A stretch of DNA of 64,000 nt, from positions 2,342,534 through 2,406,533 of the forward strand of contig BQUP01000002.1 of NCBI GenBank assembly GCA_022835595.1. The letters run 5' to 3'. This DNA comes from Cystobasidium ongulense (taxonomy: Eukaryota; Basidiomycota; Cystobasidiomycetes; Cystobasidiales; Cystobasidiaceae). The position numbers and the translations under genes were made by a program. Each line of letters starts with the position of its first letter. Positions within the stretch are counted from its first letter, which is position 1. Shown piece after piece: positions 51,152 through 62,030 of the stretch. Under the pieces are notes generated by a model. That model saw nothing but the letters and a program-made list of their open reading frames with translations. It ran no database searches and was not told the DNA's origin.

Positions 51152-53716
51152 TCAAGCATCAGGACTAACTCGTAGCCTTTTCGAGTGTTCGTCGGCTGCA
51201 GTCAACGTGCTTAGTCTTGCGGACAACGTACCTCATGTAACGAAAGGATGAAGATGCTCACGAGCCTGTGTTGCTTCTGTGCCAGAGCCATTCACCGTTG
51301 GAAGGATAGTACTCTCTTCTTCTTCTCTTTCTCTTTTACCTACGCCATTGGCTTTCGTCACAGGCAAAACAGGTGCGATAGGCGCCGTTGGTTCTATATA
51401 TGCATCGACAGTGCCCTGCTCTTCAGCAGCTAGGCTGTCCATCCCAGCATCGATGCTTTCGGTGTCTTTATCGACAGCTTCGACATTGACCGAGGTGGTC
51501 GATACGATGGGTTCATCATCTAAAAAAGAGACAATAAAATTTAGAATGTCCCCCCTGACTATCTCACTGTATAAGTTGCAAACTCACGCCTGGCTGCTTG
51601 TGATTCAGCCGCCAAATCATCTTCCCGTTCAAGCGTACCTTCTTCAAAATCTTCTATCTGCTCGACAACTTCATCTAATGGTGCATTGGGGTCTATAGTA
51701 AGTTCAGCTTCGGGTTCTTCTGTTTCCTGCTGTGCTCCGTTCTCAAACTCGAGTTCAGTGTAATCTTGTACCGTCTCAGAATCATCTTCAACTCCTTCTT
51801 GCTCCTCTTGATCATCATATTGCTCCTCGTAAGGCTCCTCCTCTGCTTCAGCGGGGTGCTGAGAAAATTCAGGGTCTTCGTAATACTCGTCTGATGGCGG
51901 GTGCACTTCTTGAGGCACTCCGGTCGTATCTTGTTCCTCAGTCGTACCAGCATCAGTTCCTGGCACTGGTAAATCTACCTCTTCATTGTCATTGTCATCG
52001 GGATACTCTATTGGCTCTTCATCTGCCACTTCTGTCACCTCTCCCGGACGGAACGCGGTCTCCTCAACATCCGACGTCGCCTCTTCCACTTCTGCACCAT
52101 GCAATAGGTCATCTCCTGTCACTACGGCATGTGTTTCTTCTGCCTGCTTGTAAGCCTCTTCTTCTGCTGCGCCTTCATCGTAATATTCTGGAATTTCCTC
52201 TTCCTGAACACCCTCTTCTTCATCAACAGTCTCGTCATACACGGTTCCTGAATCATACTCTGTAGTATCATTGTCAGCCTCAAGCTCTGGGTTATACAAT
52301 AACATTGAGGTAGCCACTTACCACTACCGGCATGCATTCGATACACGTGCTCCGCTAGTTCATTGAACTTGTATACGAATCGTTTGCCTATTAAGAGCGT
52401 AACTTGCAGTCGATCCAGTTCGGGCTGACTCATGCCAACCCTGATTTTGTCCACGTCGTGCAAAGAAAGCTGCTGCGTATACACATTGTCCTGAAGATTA
52501 CCGAGTCAGTTGATGGAACAATTCGTTTACTAGACTTGTGTTCGCTTACCTCAGATATTTGCATATCCAGGATGCCAAAATCCAGTATCAATTCGTTGTC
52601 ACCATCACCACGAAAGTGCGGGAATGCCTCGTGCACCTTCCCGATCAAAGTATTCAAGCTGGAATAGTAGAGTTCCTGATCCTCGTCCGCTTCGAAGATT
52701 ACCTTTTCATTGTCTCCCGAAGGTACAGAGGACGGTCGGAATAACGAGAAAGAATCATTGTTATAGATAAGCGAGACGTGAGGAGCCGCGAGACCGCTTG
52801 AACCGTTTCTGAGTAGAGGAGGGGCCCCTGAAAATACTTCAACATGTGCAAGATAGTCTTTTTGTAACGCTGGTCTGCGGTATCCGCTAGTTCCAGAGCC
52901 GGCGGGCGCTGAAGCGTAGTCTTCAATAACGATAGCCGATGTGGACGCAACGGGCTCATAAGCCTCGGAATAATCGTACTCAGGCGCTTCGTCACTGATA
53001 GAACGCGAGGAGATGCATATATTAGTGTCCTTTCTTCACAGCAAATGGAAGAGGCCGTCCACTCACACATTAGCGTAGTGATCTCTCTCATCAGAACCTT
53101 CAGTTGTTACAGCCATTTCTTGGGTGTTCGTACTGGCCTCCGCGTCTGTATGCCTTTTGGATTGCTTCATGTGTGGTTGCGTATCGAGTGTCTCTGCGTC
53201 GTGCTCTTCAGACAATGTAGGCTCGCCTGATCCAGTCGACAGGCCTAGATCTTGAGCCAGAGTCTGCTGCTCTGCCTCGGCTTCAGCTGTAGCCTTTGGA
53301 GGAGCAGTTTCACTGTCTGTGATACCATTGCCTGGAGACGCAGGATCTTCAAGCTGCTCGAATGGTTGAACGTCCGTCGATTCCGGAGCCTCTATCTGAT
53401 GTACTGCTGTCGAGTCTGTGTGTTCTGCTGGGGTGTCGTCCAAAGGCAGCACTTCGACCTCCGCGTCTACATCCTTCCAATCTCTTTCAGCTTGCATATG
53501 TTCCTGTTCCAGCATTTCTGCATTCATCTCTGCGTCTTCCGCTATAGCAGCTGTCATTTCATCTATCGTGCCTTCTGCTTCAATATCGTGAATCTCCATC
53601 TCGGCATCTCGTACAGTCTGCTCATCCTCGTGCTCTAGCTCCATCTTGTCAGAGTGTGCTGTGCTACCCGCCTGCGAGGCGAGCTCTGCTTGCATGGCGT
53701 GGTCGGCTTCGTCCAT
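51152..53716 (-). CDS. Acidic conserved protein, function unknown
   Basis: Six exons on the minus strand: 51152..51195, 51262..51519, 51588..52259, 52322..52490, 52550..52994, 53067..53716; 745 aa from the first in-frame ATG, with the frame open another 90 nt or more upstream. Glu/Asp-rich disordered segments (residues 1-240 and about 440-700) flank a globular core of about 170 residues: HVSLIYNNDSFSLFRPS, LYYSSLNTLIGKVHEAFP, NELILDFGILDMQISED, VYTQQLSLHDVDKIRVG, QVTLLIGKRFVYKFNELAEHVYRM. This layout reminds me of a fungal family of unknown function (possibly DUF2457-type), but I am not sure. The C-terminus KRLRVSPDA is basic. No membrane segment. The start is the weakest part of the model. 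Confidence 0.65.
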
Positions 53717-54196
53717 CGTGCGAACCCCCGCCTGTGCGCGAAGATAGTCTGGAAGCAGGTCGTGCTCACTTGACGAGCGAGTGGTACAGGTCTGGGCAAT
53801 GGCTGACACGCGAGCGGTGATTGAGAGAGGTTATCTGTCTGGAGCAAGTCCAAACTGTTGCTTGTGTTCGCAGTGTCCTGTATGACCCACGCTGCAATGG
53901 CAAGTCATTCGTCAGTCTCAGAGCACACTGAACTTGCGGCCATTCCGAACCTACCAGTATGATTGCCTGTTGAGGACGTTCACTCTAGTACCTACTAAAA
54001 CGCTGCCGTACGCCTCGTGCTTTGCAAAGGCAAGTCAGTGAGTGCGGTTTGAGGCAAAGGTCGTGAGACACAATTTGGCGAAGGACGTGCGGTTCCAAGT
54101 AGCAACGCCACCGAGCAGGGAGTATTTGGGAGATAGCTTGCATAGTATATATGATAAACAACAACACTCGTATAACGCCTGTCGCGGCAAGGAGCA
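53717..54196. other. Intergenic with possible 5' exon of the acidic protein
   Basis: 480 bp. The frame of the downstream minus-strand exon stays open to about 53838, so the start could be further 5' or spliced. The rest is 3' flank of BFR2. No RNA gene seen. Confidence 0.4.
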
Positions 54197-55976
54197 TTAG
54201 AATATTCTGAAACCGCCCTCTTCGCCACCAATGCCGTGGTTCTCTGCAGATTCCGCCTCTTTAGCAATAGCAGATCCAAACTCGCTTCTTCCGCCGAGCA
54301 AGCCTTTGAACAGCTCATCGATTTGCTCCTTTTCCCAGCTTATCATCGGGATAGGCGCCATGAAATTCTGCAATTTCTCATGAACATGGTAGCGTAATTT
54401 GCGTCCCTTGCTAGCTTTTGGATCAACACCGGCAGCTTTCTTTCTGCTTATATTGTTGAAGTTAGCATACGAGCCTGGTCCACCTGCTGCTGCTCCTCCG
54501 TGTGCGATGTCAACGACATCCCGCAGCAGTGCTTGATAGAAGTCAGTATCATCGAACACTTCGGCTGAAACGTCCTTCTCGCCCGCTACTGGTTCATGCG
54601 CTCCGTCTCTTCCGACAACCTTGACAGTCTTGCCCGAGGGGCCTCTTCGTATTCGTGATCTTTCGACTAATCGGTCCATATCTTGTGACAAGATTGATTC
54701 GATTTGACGAAGCGTGTTTTGCGGTCCGAGGGCCTTGAACTTGTTCTGCGAACCAAGAGCGGAAGTTGCGGACGAGACCTTATCTGACCATTTCGAAATT
54801 GTGGTATGTTCGTAGGGTAGGACTGTCTCTTCGATACTGGACAAAGCCTGAAGTGCACTGCCGGTATATTCTGGACTACCTCGCTTTCTTTTTTTGCTTA
54901 TAGCATGCGATACATCGAGCGTTTCATTCTTCTCGTAGAGCTGTGAACGGATGCTGAATAGTAACTCGCTGAGCTCTTCAAGGGAAGTCTTTGTCTTTGT
55001 CAGCTCGTCTCGAGCTTCACTGGAGTACGCTTCTACTTGACTAGGCTGTTCTCGCATGCTACATCAGTGCTGAAGAGGATAGAAATGCAGCCAGTCATTC
55101 AAAAGCTCACCTCTGGTAAAGCATGGGCACTAGTAACACACTTCTGCAGGCGTATACGCGCTTCGAGAAGAGTATCCCAGAATGACTGGGAATGATATTA
55201 AGGTCAGCGGTGTAGACTGACGGGCAAGCAAGGGCCAGACTCACCAGCTGCTTCCGAACGTCTCTGCCTTTCTCGATGTCGGCGGTCGAAGCCTGCTTCA
55301 GCTGCTGAAGCATAGCTTTGGATTCTTTATCGAGATGAGCATTGTTGTCCCTTGAATTGGCACCTCCTGTGCTTGTCTCCTTGGACTCGCTAGAGCTTCC
55401 TTCACTGTCCTCTTCATCAGACGGAATTTCCTCATCGTCTTCCGATCTTTCATCATCTTCGATAGTGTCATCTTCATCATCATGGTCTTGGGATGATCCA
55501 TCTTCCCCCTCGTCGTCGCTATTCTCAACTTGTCCGAAGGCTTCGCCGTATAGTTCTTTGCGGCTGGACTTGATGCCAGCATATTGCGGACCAGCCTCTG
55601 TATCCAAATTCTTTCTCAATTGACTTGTTCTGATCAAAGAGAAGTGAAGCTGGTCAGCCATGCAGGTTTCATACCTGCATTTGCAGATCCTTAGCCTACC
55701 CAACATCGAGGTAGTCTGCTCGACCAGCATCAAGATCTCGGTCGGCGCCTGTAGAAGCCCCGTGATCCACATTTTCAGGATCAAACTCTGTTGATATCAA
55801 GCAGTAAGCCGTCAGCTAGAGGTCGCCGCTGTTCTTGCGAGTCTTGCAGACTGACCGACTGGAGCATCGTTGCGAATTGAAGCCAGCTGCTCGGCCAGAC
55901 TTATACGGCCTGGCGGGCGCGGAGAGCGTGTTAGCTTGGTAGCCAACTGAGATGTACTCTCTGACATACCTGTCAT
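54197..55976 (-). CDS. BFR2: BFR2/AATF ribosome-biogenesis factor
   Basis: Nucleolar protein of the small-subunit processome, needed for early pre-rRNA cleavage. Five exons on the minus strand: 54197..55045, 55111..55185, 55245..55629, 55700..55787, 55856..55976; 505 aa. The family order is clear: SLAEQLASIRND and EFDPENVDHGA near the N-terminus, TSQLRKNLDTEAGPQYAGIKSSRKELYG, an acidic block (DDEGEDGSSQDHDDEDD), then SFWDTLLEARIRLQK. The C-terminal TRAUB domain has FDDTDFYQALLRDVVD, then DPKASKGRKLRYHVHEKLQNFMAP and IDELFKGLLG. The first ATG is used; a 3n-length intron just after MTG is possible, because GTATGT and GCCAG lie there. The last acceptor was chosen by phase (AACAG at 55046). Divergent from the SPX-RING gene. 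Confidence 0.92.
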
Positions 55977-56365
55977 GGTAGCTGCTGTCGTCTGTGTAGC
56001 GGAATTGAATGATGCAAATGCAAGTGGTAGAAAACCCTGTATGGAGCTTGAAAAACGTGATCGAAAAGAGCAAAGTGGACCATGGTGAGTGTATTGCGTT
56101 TCAAGACATGTCAAAGCGTCAAGGACCTTGGTAGTATGCATAGACCCGTCACTGACTTCTAACAGACCAAACTCGCATATTTCTATAGGAAGCTCTCTTT
56201 AAATTTGCCACAGATCCTCATGAACGTGACCACTTCCATTTCTAAATACTGCCTTTCTTCCCGTCGAACCAGGAAGTATCAGCGCTGTGTCCACACATGG
56301 CTTTGGGAAGCTGTGTGGAGTTGATACTGCGACATCTCGCTTGATGCACCCGTCCACTGCTCAAG
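55977..56365. promoter_or_regulatory. Divergent promoter, BFR2 / SPX-RING gene
   Basis: 389 bp between outward-facing starts. An in-frame extension of BFR2 reaches 56141 but shows no conservation that I recognise. No clear motif. Confidence 0.45.
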
Positions 56366-58639
56366 ATGAAGTACGGTCAGCAGTTCGCAGAAGCTCTCAG
56401 TGCATCCAGGGAAGAGTTCCAGCAGGCGTCCATTGATTGTGAGCACGCTGACAGCCCAATGCATGAAGCTACAAGTTTTAACATTGCGATTCCCCAGACA
56501 AGCAGCTCAAGAAGAGCATCAAGCGGATCGAAAAGGAACTGCAAGCTCTAGGTCTTAACGCGGAGATCCTCAGAGAGCTGCTCAGCGGGGGCCCGCTCGA
56601 AGATGGCACTGAATCTGACCAGCCTGGCGATACAGCAGCTGCCTCTCCAGATGCAACAAGCAATGGGTTCGCACACGTCTCCAGCAGCTCGTCTGAACTT
56701 AGGAAGAGCGGCAGCAGTCGATCACTCGGCAAGAGTGCAGCAACACCGCTGACACCGAAAAAGACAAAGCGCAAGAAGAGACGGCAGGCTAGAGCTAGAG
56801 CAGAGTACGAGCTGGCAGGTGGGCATTCCTGGTGACATCTTTGTCTTGCTTTCGAACGAACTGACCAGTTTTTCTGCTCGCATAAAGGCACTGTGGACAA
56901 TCCAATCCCTCGGATCAAGCTGGTCTTCAGCTCCGAGTCTTCCGGTAGCGATACGTCAATAGACGATTCATATCGGCGAGATGACCTCTACTCTCGCCTC
57001 CTGCAAGCCGACTCCGCTCAGATAGTCGAATTGGAAGATAGCGATGAACCGGACCGACTTCGTGCGCGACAGCCTAGCCAGTCACAAAGCGACTCTGCCC
57101 AGGATATATCGTCTGAAGATTTACAAAGTTCAGGAAGCCATAACGAAGATGAAGGAGAGACTGAAGAGCATCTTCTCATCGATCGAATGTACGGACATGG
57201 CATATTACCGCAAGACAAGGTCACTCCACCTGGCTCGCCTGAGACCATTCGTGCAGGCTTTATGAACGGACATGCTACATCGTACACATCATACTGTGTG
57301 GATGAAGACGGAGGTAATGCGGTAGTACACGGTCCAGAGGTGCTCTTGCAGAGTCTCAATTTAAATGAGCGTGATGAAGCCGGCGCCGACGCCGATGTCG
57401 AGGGGGAAAGCAAGCTCAAGAGACCAGCTAGTATAAAGAGCGCTTCATCTCTTCGCAAGACTCGAAACAGATCTCGGCCGCGTCGACATCGCCGCGAGAT
57501 TGTCATCAATCTCGAATATGATAGCGAGTTCTTCGCTCTTCTGAATCAAGCTCTCATGGCTCTGACAGAGCTCATGACAGCTGAAAAGACAGCTTTTATG
57601 GCTTCCGTAAAAGAACTTGCGGCTATCGTAACCAATACATCTTCACCCTCGAAGAACAAGAGTGATATGTATGCATGGAGAGAGGTTTTCTCACTTTGGG
57701 TAGAAGCGGAAATTTTTGAAGGAGAGAGAGAGACGGATAGAGGTGAAAGAGCTATACAAGAGATTGAGAGGAGGCTGAAATGGTTTGTCGATCAAGTTGG
57801 TAGGAGGAAGTTAGCCAAAAAGATGAAAAGCAAAGATAGTAGAAGGGCGCTGGAGAGATTTGTTACTTTAAATCAGGAACTGTTACAATTAAAGCGGTAA
57901 GCCCGAACTTTCCTTTGGGCATTCTTGCAGTCATGTAAGCTGATCCGCTTCAAATGCATTCAGCATCGGTCTTGCGAATCAAGAAGCCGCACGGAAAATA
58001 TTGAAGAAGCACGACAAGCGCTTAGGTCTTTCAGCATCTCAAGATTTCCCCGGATTCGTAGCCCAGCATAAACAAGTGCTAGATGGTGCAGCCGATAATA
58101 GTGATTATGCAGCTTTCAGAGTCAGCAATTCTCTAGTTGGTCGATCAGCGCTGACTCGTACAGCACAATCAAACGAGATGTCTTCTCTTATTTTCGTTGG
58201 ATTGACTACGCTACCTCATGCTTTACTTACTATGTTTACAGATATATTACTTCCCATTATACCCCAAATAGATGATTATAGTTGCATCATATGTGGTGAT
58301 ATTGCTTGGAGACCTATTGCTCTAGATTGCGGACACCGATTCTGTGTGAGGTGTCTGGTCAAGATGCAAAAGAGGGGTCAGGATGCTTGTCCTGCCTGTC
58401 GTGCGCCGGTAGTACTTAAAGCGAGTAAAGGTGAGGGTTGCTGATCATGCGTTTGCAAAGTGAACTATTCTGACGGGTGTAATTGTCACACATCAGAAAA
58501 TCTCGACAATGCTCTAATGGCATTCCAGAAGACCTGGTTCCCGAAAGAGATAAAGCAGAAACAGAAAGAAGATATGAGGGAGATCGAAAAGGAGTATGCA
58601 GAAGATTTAGAATTGAGTGTCAAATGTTTGATTATGTAG
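56366..58639 (+). CDS. SPX-domain RING-finger ubiquitin ligase
   Basis: Five exons: 56366..56438, 56498..56818, 56888..57896, 57964..58430, 58497..58639; 670 aa. The N-terminus MKYGQQFAEALSASREEF plus YKQLKKSIKRIEKEL is the start of an SPX domain, the inositol-pyrophosphate/phosphate sensor. The domain is split by long acidic/Ser-rich inserts and resumes with EYDSEFFALLNQALMAL, NQELLQLKRIGLANQEAARKILKKHDKRLG. A C3HC4 RING follows at about 574-615 (CIICGDIAWRPIALDCGH, FCVRC, CPAC), then a short Lys/Glu-rich tail. SPX-RING proteins such as fission yeast Pqr1 limit phosphate uptake by ubiquitinating transporters or polyphosphate factors; the same job here is inference. Phases agree across all junctions. 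Confidence 0.9.
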
Positions 58640-58763
58640 CAAGTGTAACAAGACGGTAAAAATCTGACATGATTAGAAACAGGGAATTACTAATTTAGTG
58701 TAGATAATATAGATAATTCTGGGTTGGTGGATAGTTTCTGCATCCGAATGAACAATAATAATA

Positions 58764-60240
58764 CTAGGCATTTGTCTCGAGCATATCATCGATTTTCATT
58801 CTATCTGTCCACTTATTTAGCTCCCCTGCCATCATCTCGAGCGACCCATCATCGCCCTCAAGGAAGCCGCTTACTCCATTCATCGTAAGAGGGAGTCTAT
58901 GATCCGTTACTCTATCTTGAGCTACGTTGTAAGTTCGAATCTTCTCGCTCCTGTCATGCCCACGAACTTGCGCTCGTCTAGCTGCACGATCTGTAGCTTG
59001 CTGCTCTTCAAGTTTCAACGCTAGTAGTCGACTACGAAGGACTTGGTATGCTTTCGCACGATTCTTGTGTTGAGAACGCGTCTCTTGGATAGAGACTGAA
59101 ATGCCGGTGGGTATATGTGTGAGACGTACAGCCGACTCGGTACGATTGACGTGCTGAATTAATTTAGTGTAAGCGTAAGCTTCGTTTCTTGCAAGCCTGT
59201 CTATCAGGCTACTCTTACCTGTCCACCAGCACCACCGGATCTCATGACCTCCACCTTCACATCTTTTTCATCTATCAAATCCTCCATTGTGGTGTCATGT
59301 TCCGATGAAGATGGTAGGACCTATGTAGACTGTCAGACTCCTGCATTGGGAGATTTTCCTCAAAAACTTGCTCACCACGACAGCAGCTGTACTTGTGTGT
59401 ACTCTGCCTTGCGATTCCGTCGCAGGTACTCGCTGAACCCTATGAACACCAGCCTCGTGTCTTAGCAGACCAAAAGCACCTTGCCCATCAATTTCGAGTA
59501 TGACTTCTCTAAAGGCATCCGTACCAGTACTAGCTGAAGAAGTAGAGGTAGAAACACTACTAGAACTAACGATTTCAGTTTTCCATTTTCCGCCTTCTTT
59601 TTGTGCAGAAGCGAAACGTGAATACATTCTATATAAATCTCCTGCAAAGATTGAAGCTTCTGATCCTCCTACTCCTGATTTTATTTCTATCAAACATCCT
59701 AATGCTAATGTTGGATCTTTTGGTATTAATGCTTCTTGTAGCTTTGATATCGCTTCGTTCATTTGCTCATCCGTAGCTTCGAGATCCATCGCTGCTAATT
59801 CTCGCATGTCAGGATCTTCATCTGTATCGAGTACTTCTTCTAAGCTCTTTCGAAGCTGCATGTCAGTACCAAGGCAACGGGAACAGCGTTAGCCATTCTT
59901 CAAGGGACGAGAAGAGGCACGTGAGATCTAAGTGAAAATAAATGAAACCTACATCCGATGTCTCCTGCCAATTCCGTAAAGCGTCTCTCAGCGTTTCGAG
60001 AGACTTGTTCTTCTTAGCGGCTTCGCCATCATTGCTACTGTCGCCATTGTTCGATGTAGCAGCTTCAGCAGCTTTGGAGAGGGTCTGTCTAGCGAGCCGA
60101 ACGAGCTTTTCGTCAATTGAGGCTGTACTTGACGGTAGTGCGGTCGATGCGTATCTTATTCGATGGGAGCAGCATGACTGTGATATGAGTGAGCGCGCTG
60201 TCTTGCTGATTAGCTTGCTTGCATAGCCTGCAATGGCCAT
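58764..60240 (-). CDS. MRF1: Mitochondrial peptide chain release factor 1
   Basis: Ends translation at UAA/UAG in mitochondria. Four exons on the minus strand: 58764..59153, 59219..59320, 59376..59855, 59953..60240; 419 aa. The start (MAIAGYASKLISKTARSLIS) is basic and hydroxylated, a likely mitochondrial presequence. The PCRF domain has KDPTLALGCLIEIKSGVGGSEA and FAGDLYRMYSRFA; the RF-1 domain has GVHRVQRVPATESQGRVHTS and the catalytic MRSGGAGGQ (GGQ at about 288-290) with HVNRTESAVRLTHIPTG after it. The GGQ Gln is the last codon of exon 3. A Ser/Thr-rich insert separates the PCRF and RF-1 parts. The start lies 170 bp from the divergent ATS1-like gene. Confidence 0.95.
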
Positions 60241-60410
60241 TACAGAATGTTGGTTACTTGCTTGATGAGTTGAAAAGCAAACGGCAATCGGAAATTCAGT
60301 GCAAGCTCTCTTTCTGGTCAATTCACCGATATCACCTTCGACTTCTGGAAGATCAGTATACTGCATCCGTATACACATGCGGTGACCTTGACCCACACTC
60401 GTGTCATGCT
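60241..60410. promoter_or_regulatory. 170-bp bidirectional promoter, MRF1 / ATS1-like
   Basis: Lies between two ATGs that face apart. So little room implies a shared promoter. The plus-strand frame is open throughout this stretch, so an earlier ATG at 60219, overlapping the MRF1 start, is formally possible. Confidence 0.5.
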
Positions 60411-61667
60411 ATGCCACGCCTTCGCCTCTACGCTGCTGGATCAAACTCGCATGGCCAGCTAGGCGTAGGAAACGAAGATGACGCGCATGCCTTCGTGAGA
60501 TGCGATATCGATATTGAGATACGAGATATACACTCTGTCAAAGTCAAAATACGCACAGGAGCAAATCATACGCTTCTCTTTGTCTGCCATGATGGCATAC
60601 AGGAATTGCTCGTAGCTGGTTCTTCTAGACGAGGACAACTAGGTCAAACAAGCGACGACAACAAGCTCTCTTTTGAAAGTCTTTCGTTGGAATACCTCCT
60701 TAAAGTGTTTCGAGACAAGGGCATGAACATTCCAGTCCAAGACTGGGCGTTCAAAGACGTAGCAGCCGCCTGGGAGACCTCGTTCTTCCTGCTTGAAAAT
60801 CGAAAGACTCCTGTGAAAAATATACTTCTAGCATGTGGATCGAATGACTTTGGGCAGCTCGGCGTATCGAGTACGACTGCTTGCTTGAGCATCGTACCTC
60901 TAGCAACCGAAGCGACGATCTCACAAATTGTCTCCGGACCCAGACATACCATAGCCATTACGAAAGAAGGGCAAACTATAGGCTGGGGAGCAAGTCGACA
61001 TGGGCAGCTCGGCGATATGACTGTAGATGCAGTCACATCTGCTCCTACTCATCTACATCTACCTGGCGTGGCTGTATCTGCTGGCAATTCGACAGTAGCT
61101 CTTGGCAATCAGCATACTTGCATGGTCAACGGTGGTGCAAATGAGCCAGCGGTGATACTTGGTAGCAATAGGAAAGGACAATTAGGTAGATCCGACATCA
61201 AAGTTAGGAAGAACGTGGTGACTCTCCTTAATGCGAATGAGGCAAGAGCAGTAACAAGCGAGAGCCTATCAGTGGCCGCCAACTGGAATTCGACTTTCGT
61301 GCTTGATCGGTCAGCCAGTATACTATACAGCTTTGGGAATAATGCATCTGGCCAGCTAGGTCGCGTAAGCTATGCGACAGGCGACATTGGGAAAGTCGAT
61401 TTCAGTGATTGCGATCGGGGAAGCAAGATACTGCAAATTGAAGGCGGCTCGGAGCATGCTTTTGCATTACTGGAGGGAATAAATGGTACTCGAGAGTTAT
61501 GGGGCTGGGGGTGGAACGAGCACGGTAACCTAGGCAGAGGAGGGGATGCCTTGCACGATGTTAGGGAGCCTGTCCAGATTGATATTCCAGGCAGCGGGAG
61601 GCTGCATAGTGTCCATGCTGGCAATGGGACGTCCTGGTTTTGTAAGATTGTAAGCGAAGAGGAATAG
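60411..61667 (+). CDS. RCC1-repeat protein, ATS1-like
   Basis: A single uninterrupted exon of 418 aa, unusual here. RCC1 propeller repeats start at once (LRLYAAGSNSHGQLGVGNED) and recur: LLVAGSSRRGQLGQ, LLACGSNDFGQLGV, TIGWGASRHGQLGD, VILGSNRKGQLGR, LYSFGNNASGQLGR, LWGWGWNEHGNLGRGG. The protein ends just after the last blade, so it is a single propeller with no nuclear-import head like true Rcc1. That build matches yeast Ats1 and related proteins; Ats1 works with Kti11 in tRNA wobble-uridine and diphthamide modification. The ortholog call is inference from size. ATG 60411 is chosen because conserved sequence starts right after it; the open frame extends to 60219. Confidence 0.75.
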   Translation: MPRLRLYAAGSNSHGQLGVGNEDDAHAFVRCDIDIEIRDIHSVKVKIRTGANHTLLFVCHDGIQELLVAGSSRRGQLGQTSDDNKLSFESLSLEYLLKVFRDKGMNIPVQDWAFKDVAAAWETSFFLLENRKTPVKNILLACGSNDFGQLGVSSTTACLSIVPLATEATISQIVSGPRHTIAITKEGQTIGWGASRHGQLGDMTVDAVTSAPTHLHLPGVAVSAGNSTVALGNQHTCMVNGGANEPAVILGSNRKGQLGRSDIKVRKNVVTLLNANEARAVTSESLSVAANWNSTFVLDRSASILYSFGNNASGQLGRVSYATGDIGKVDFSDCDRGSKILQIEGGSEHAFALLEGINGTRELWGWGWNEHGNLGRGGDALHDVREPVQIDIPGSGRLHSVHAGNGTSWFCKIVSEEE

Positions 61668-62030
61668 TTAGAGGCAGCTATATCATTTGGATTTCATTGT
61701 AGCATATATATATCCGTCCTCCGCTACCCGCTTGTTCAGAACGGAGCAGCAGTCCATTGCTTTCATAGTATTTCTACCGTATTATTGCAGCCTGCGGGGA
61801 TGTAGGCACTTGCATATCAGCGAGTCAGTGTTCGTCTAGAGCTTCCTGTCTTGTCCGGAGGTCTTCTTCTTCTTCCGAAGAAAGTCGGAGCTCCGCTTTT
61901 GAGCCTGTTTGTTCCGCGGGACGAAAAATAGCCACAACGAGATCCGAGTCGACTCTCTTTCTCTCTTTCTTTCACCATTACCAAGCATACAGAAAGTTGA
62001 CACGCAAAGAGCAGTCAAGCACACCACAGC
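61668..62030. other. Intergenic upstream of the carnitine acetyltransferase
   Basis: 363 bp. Contains a CT-rich run at about 61950-61975 just upstream of the next ATG, typical of fungal promoters. No gene seen. Confidence 0.5.
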
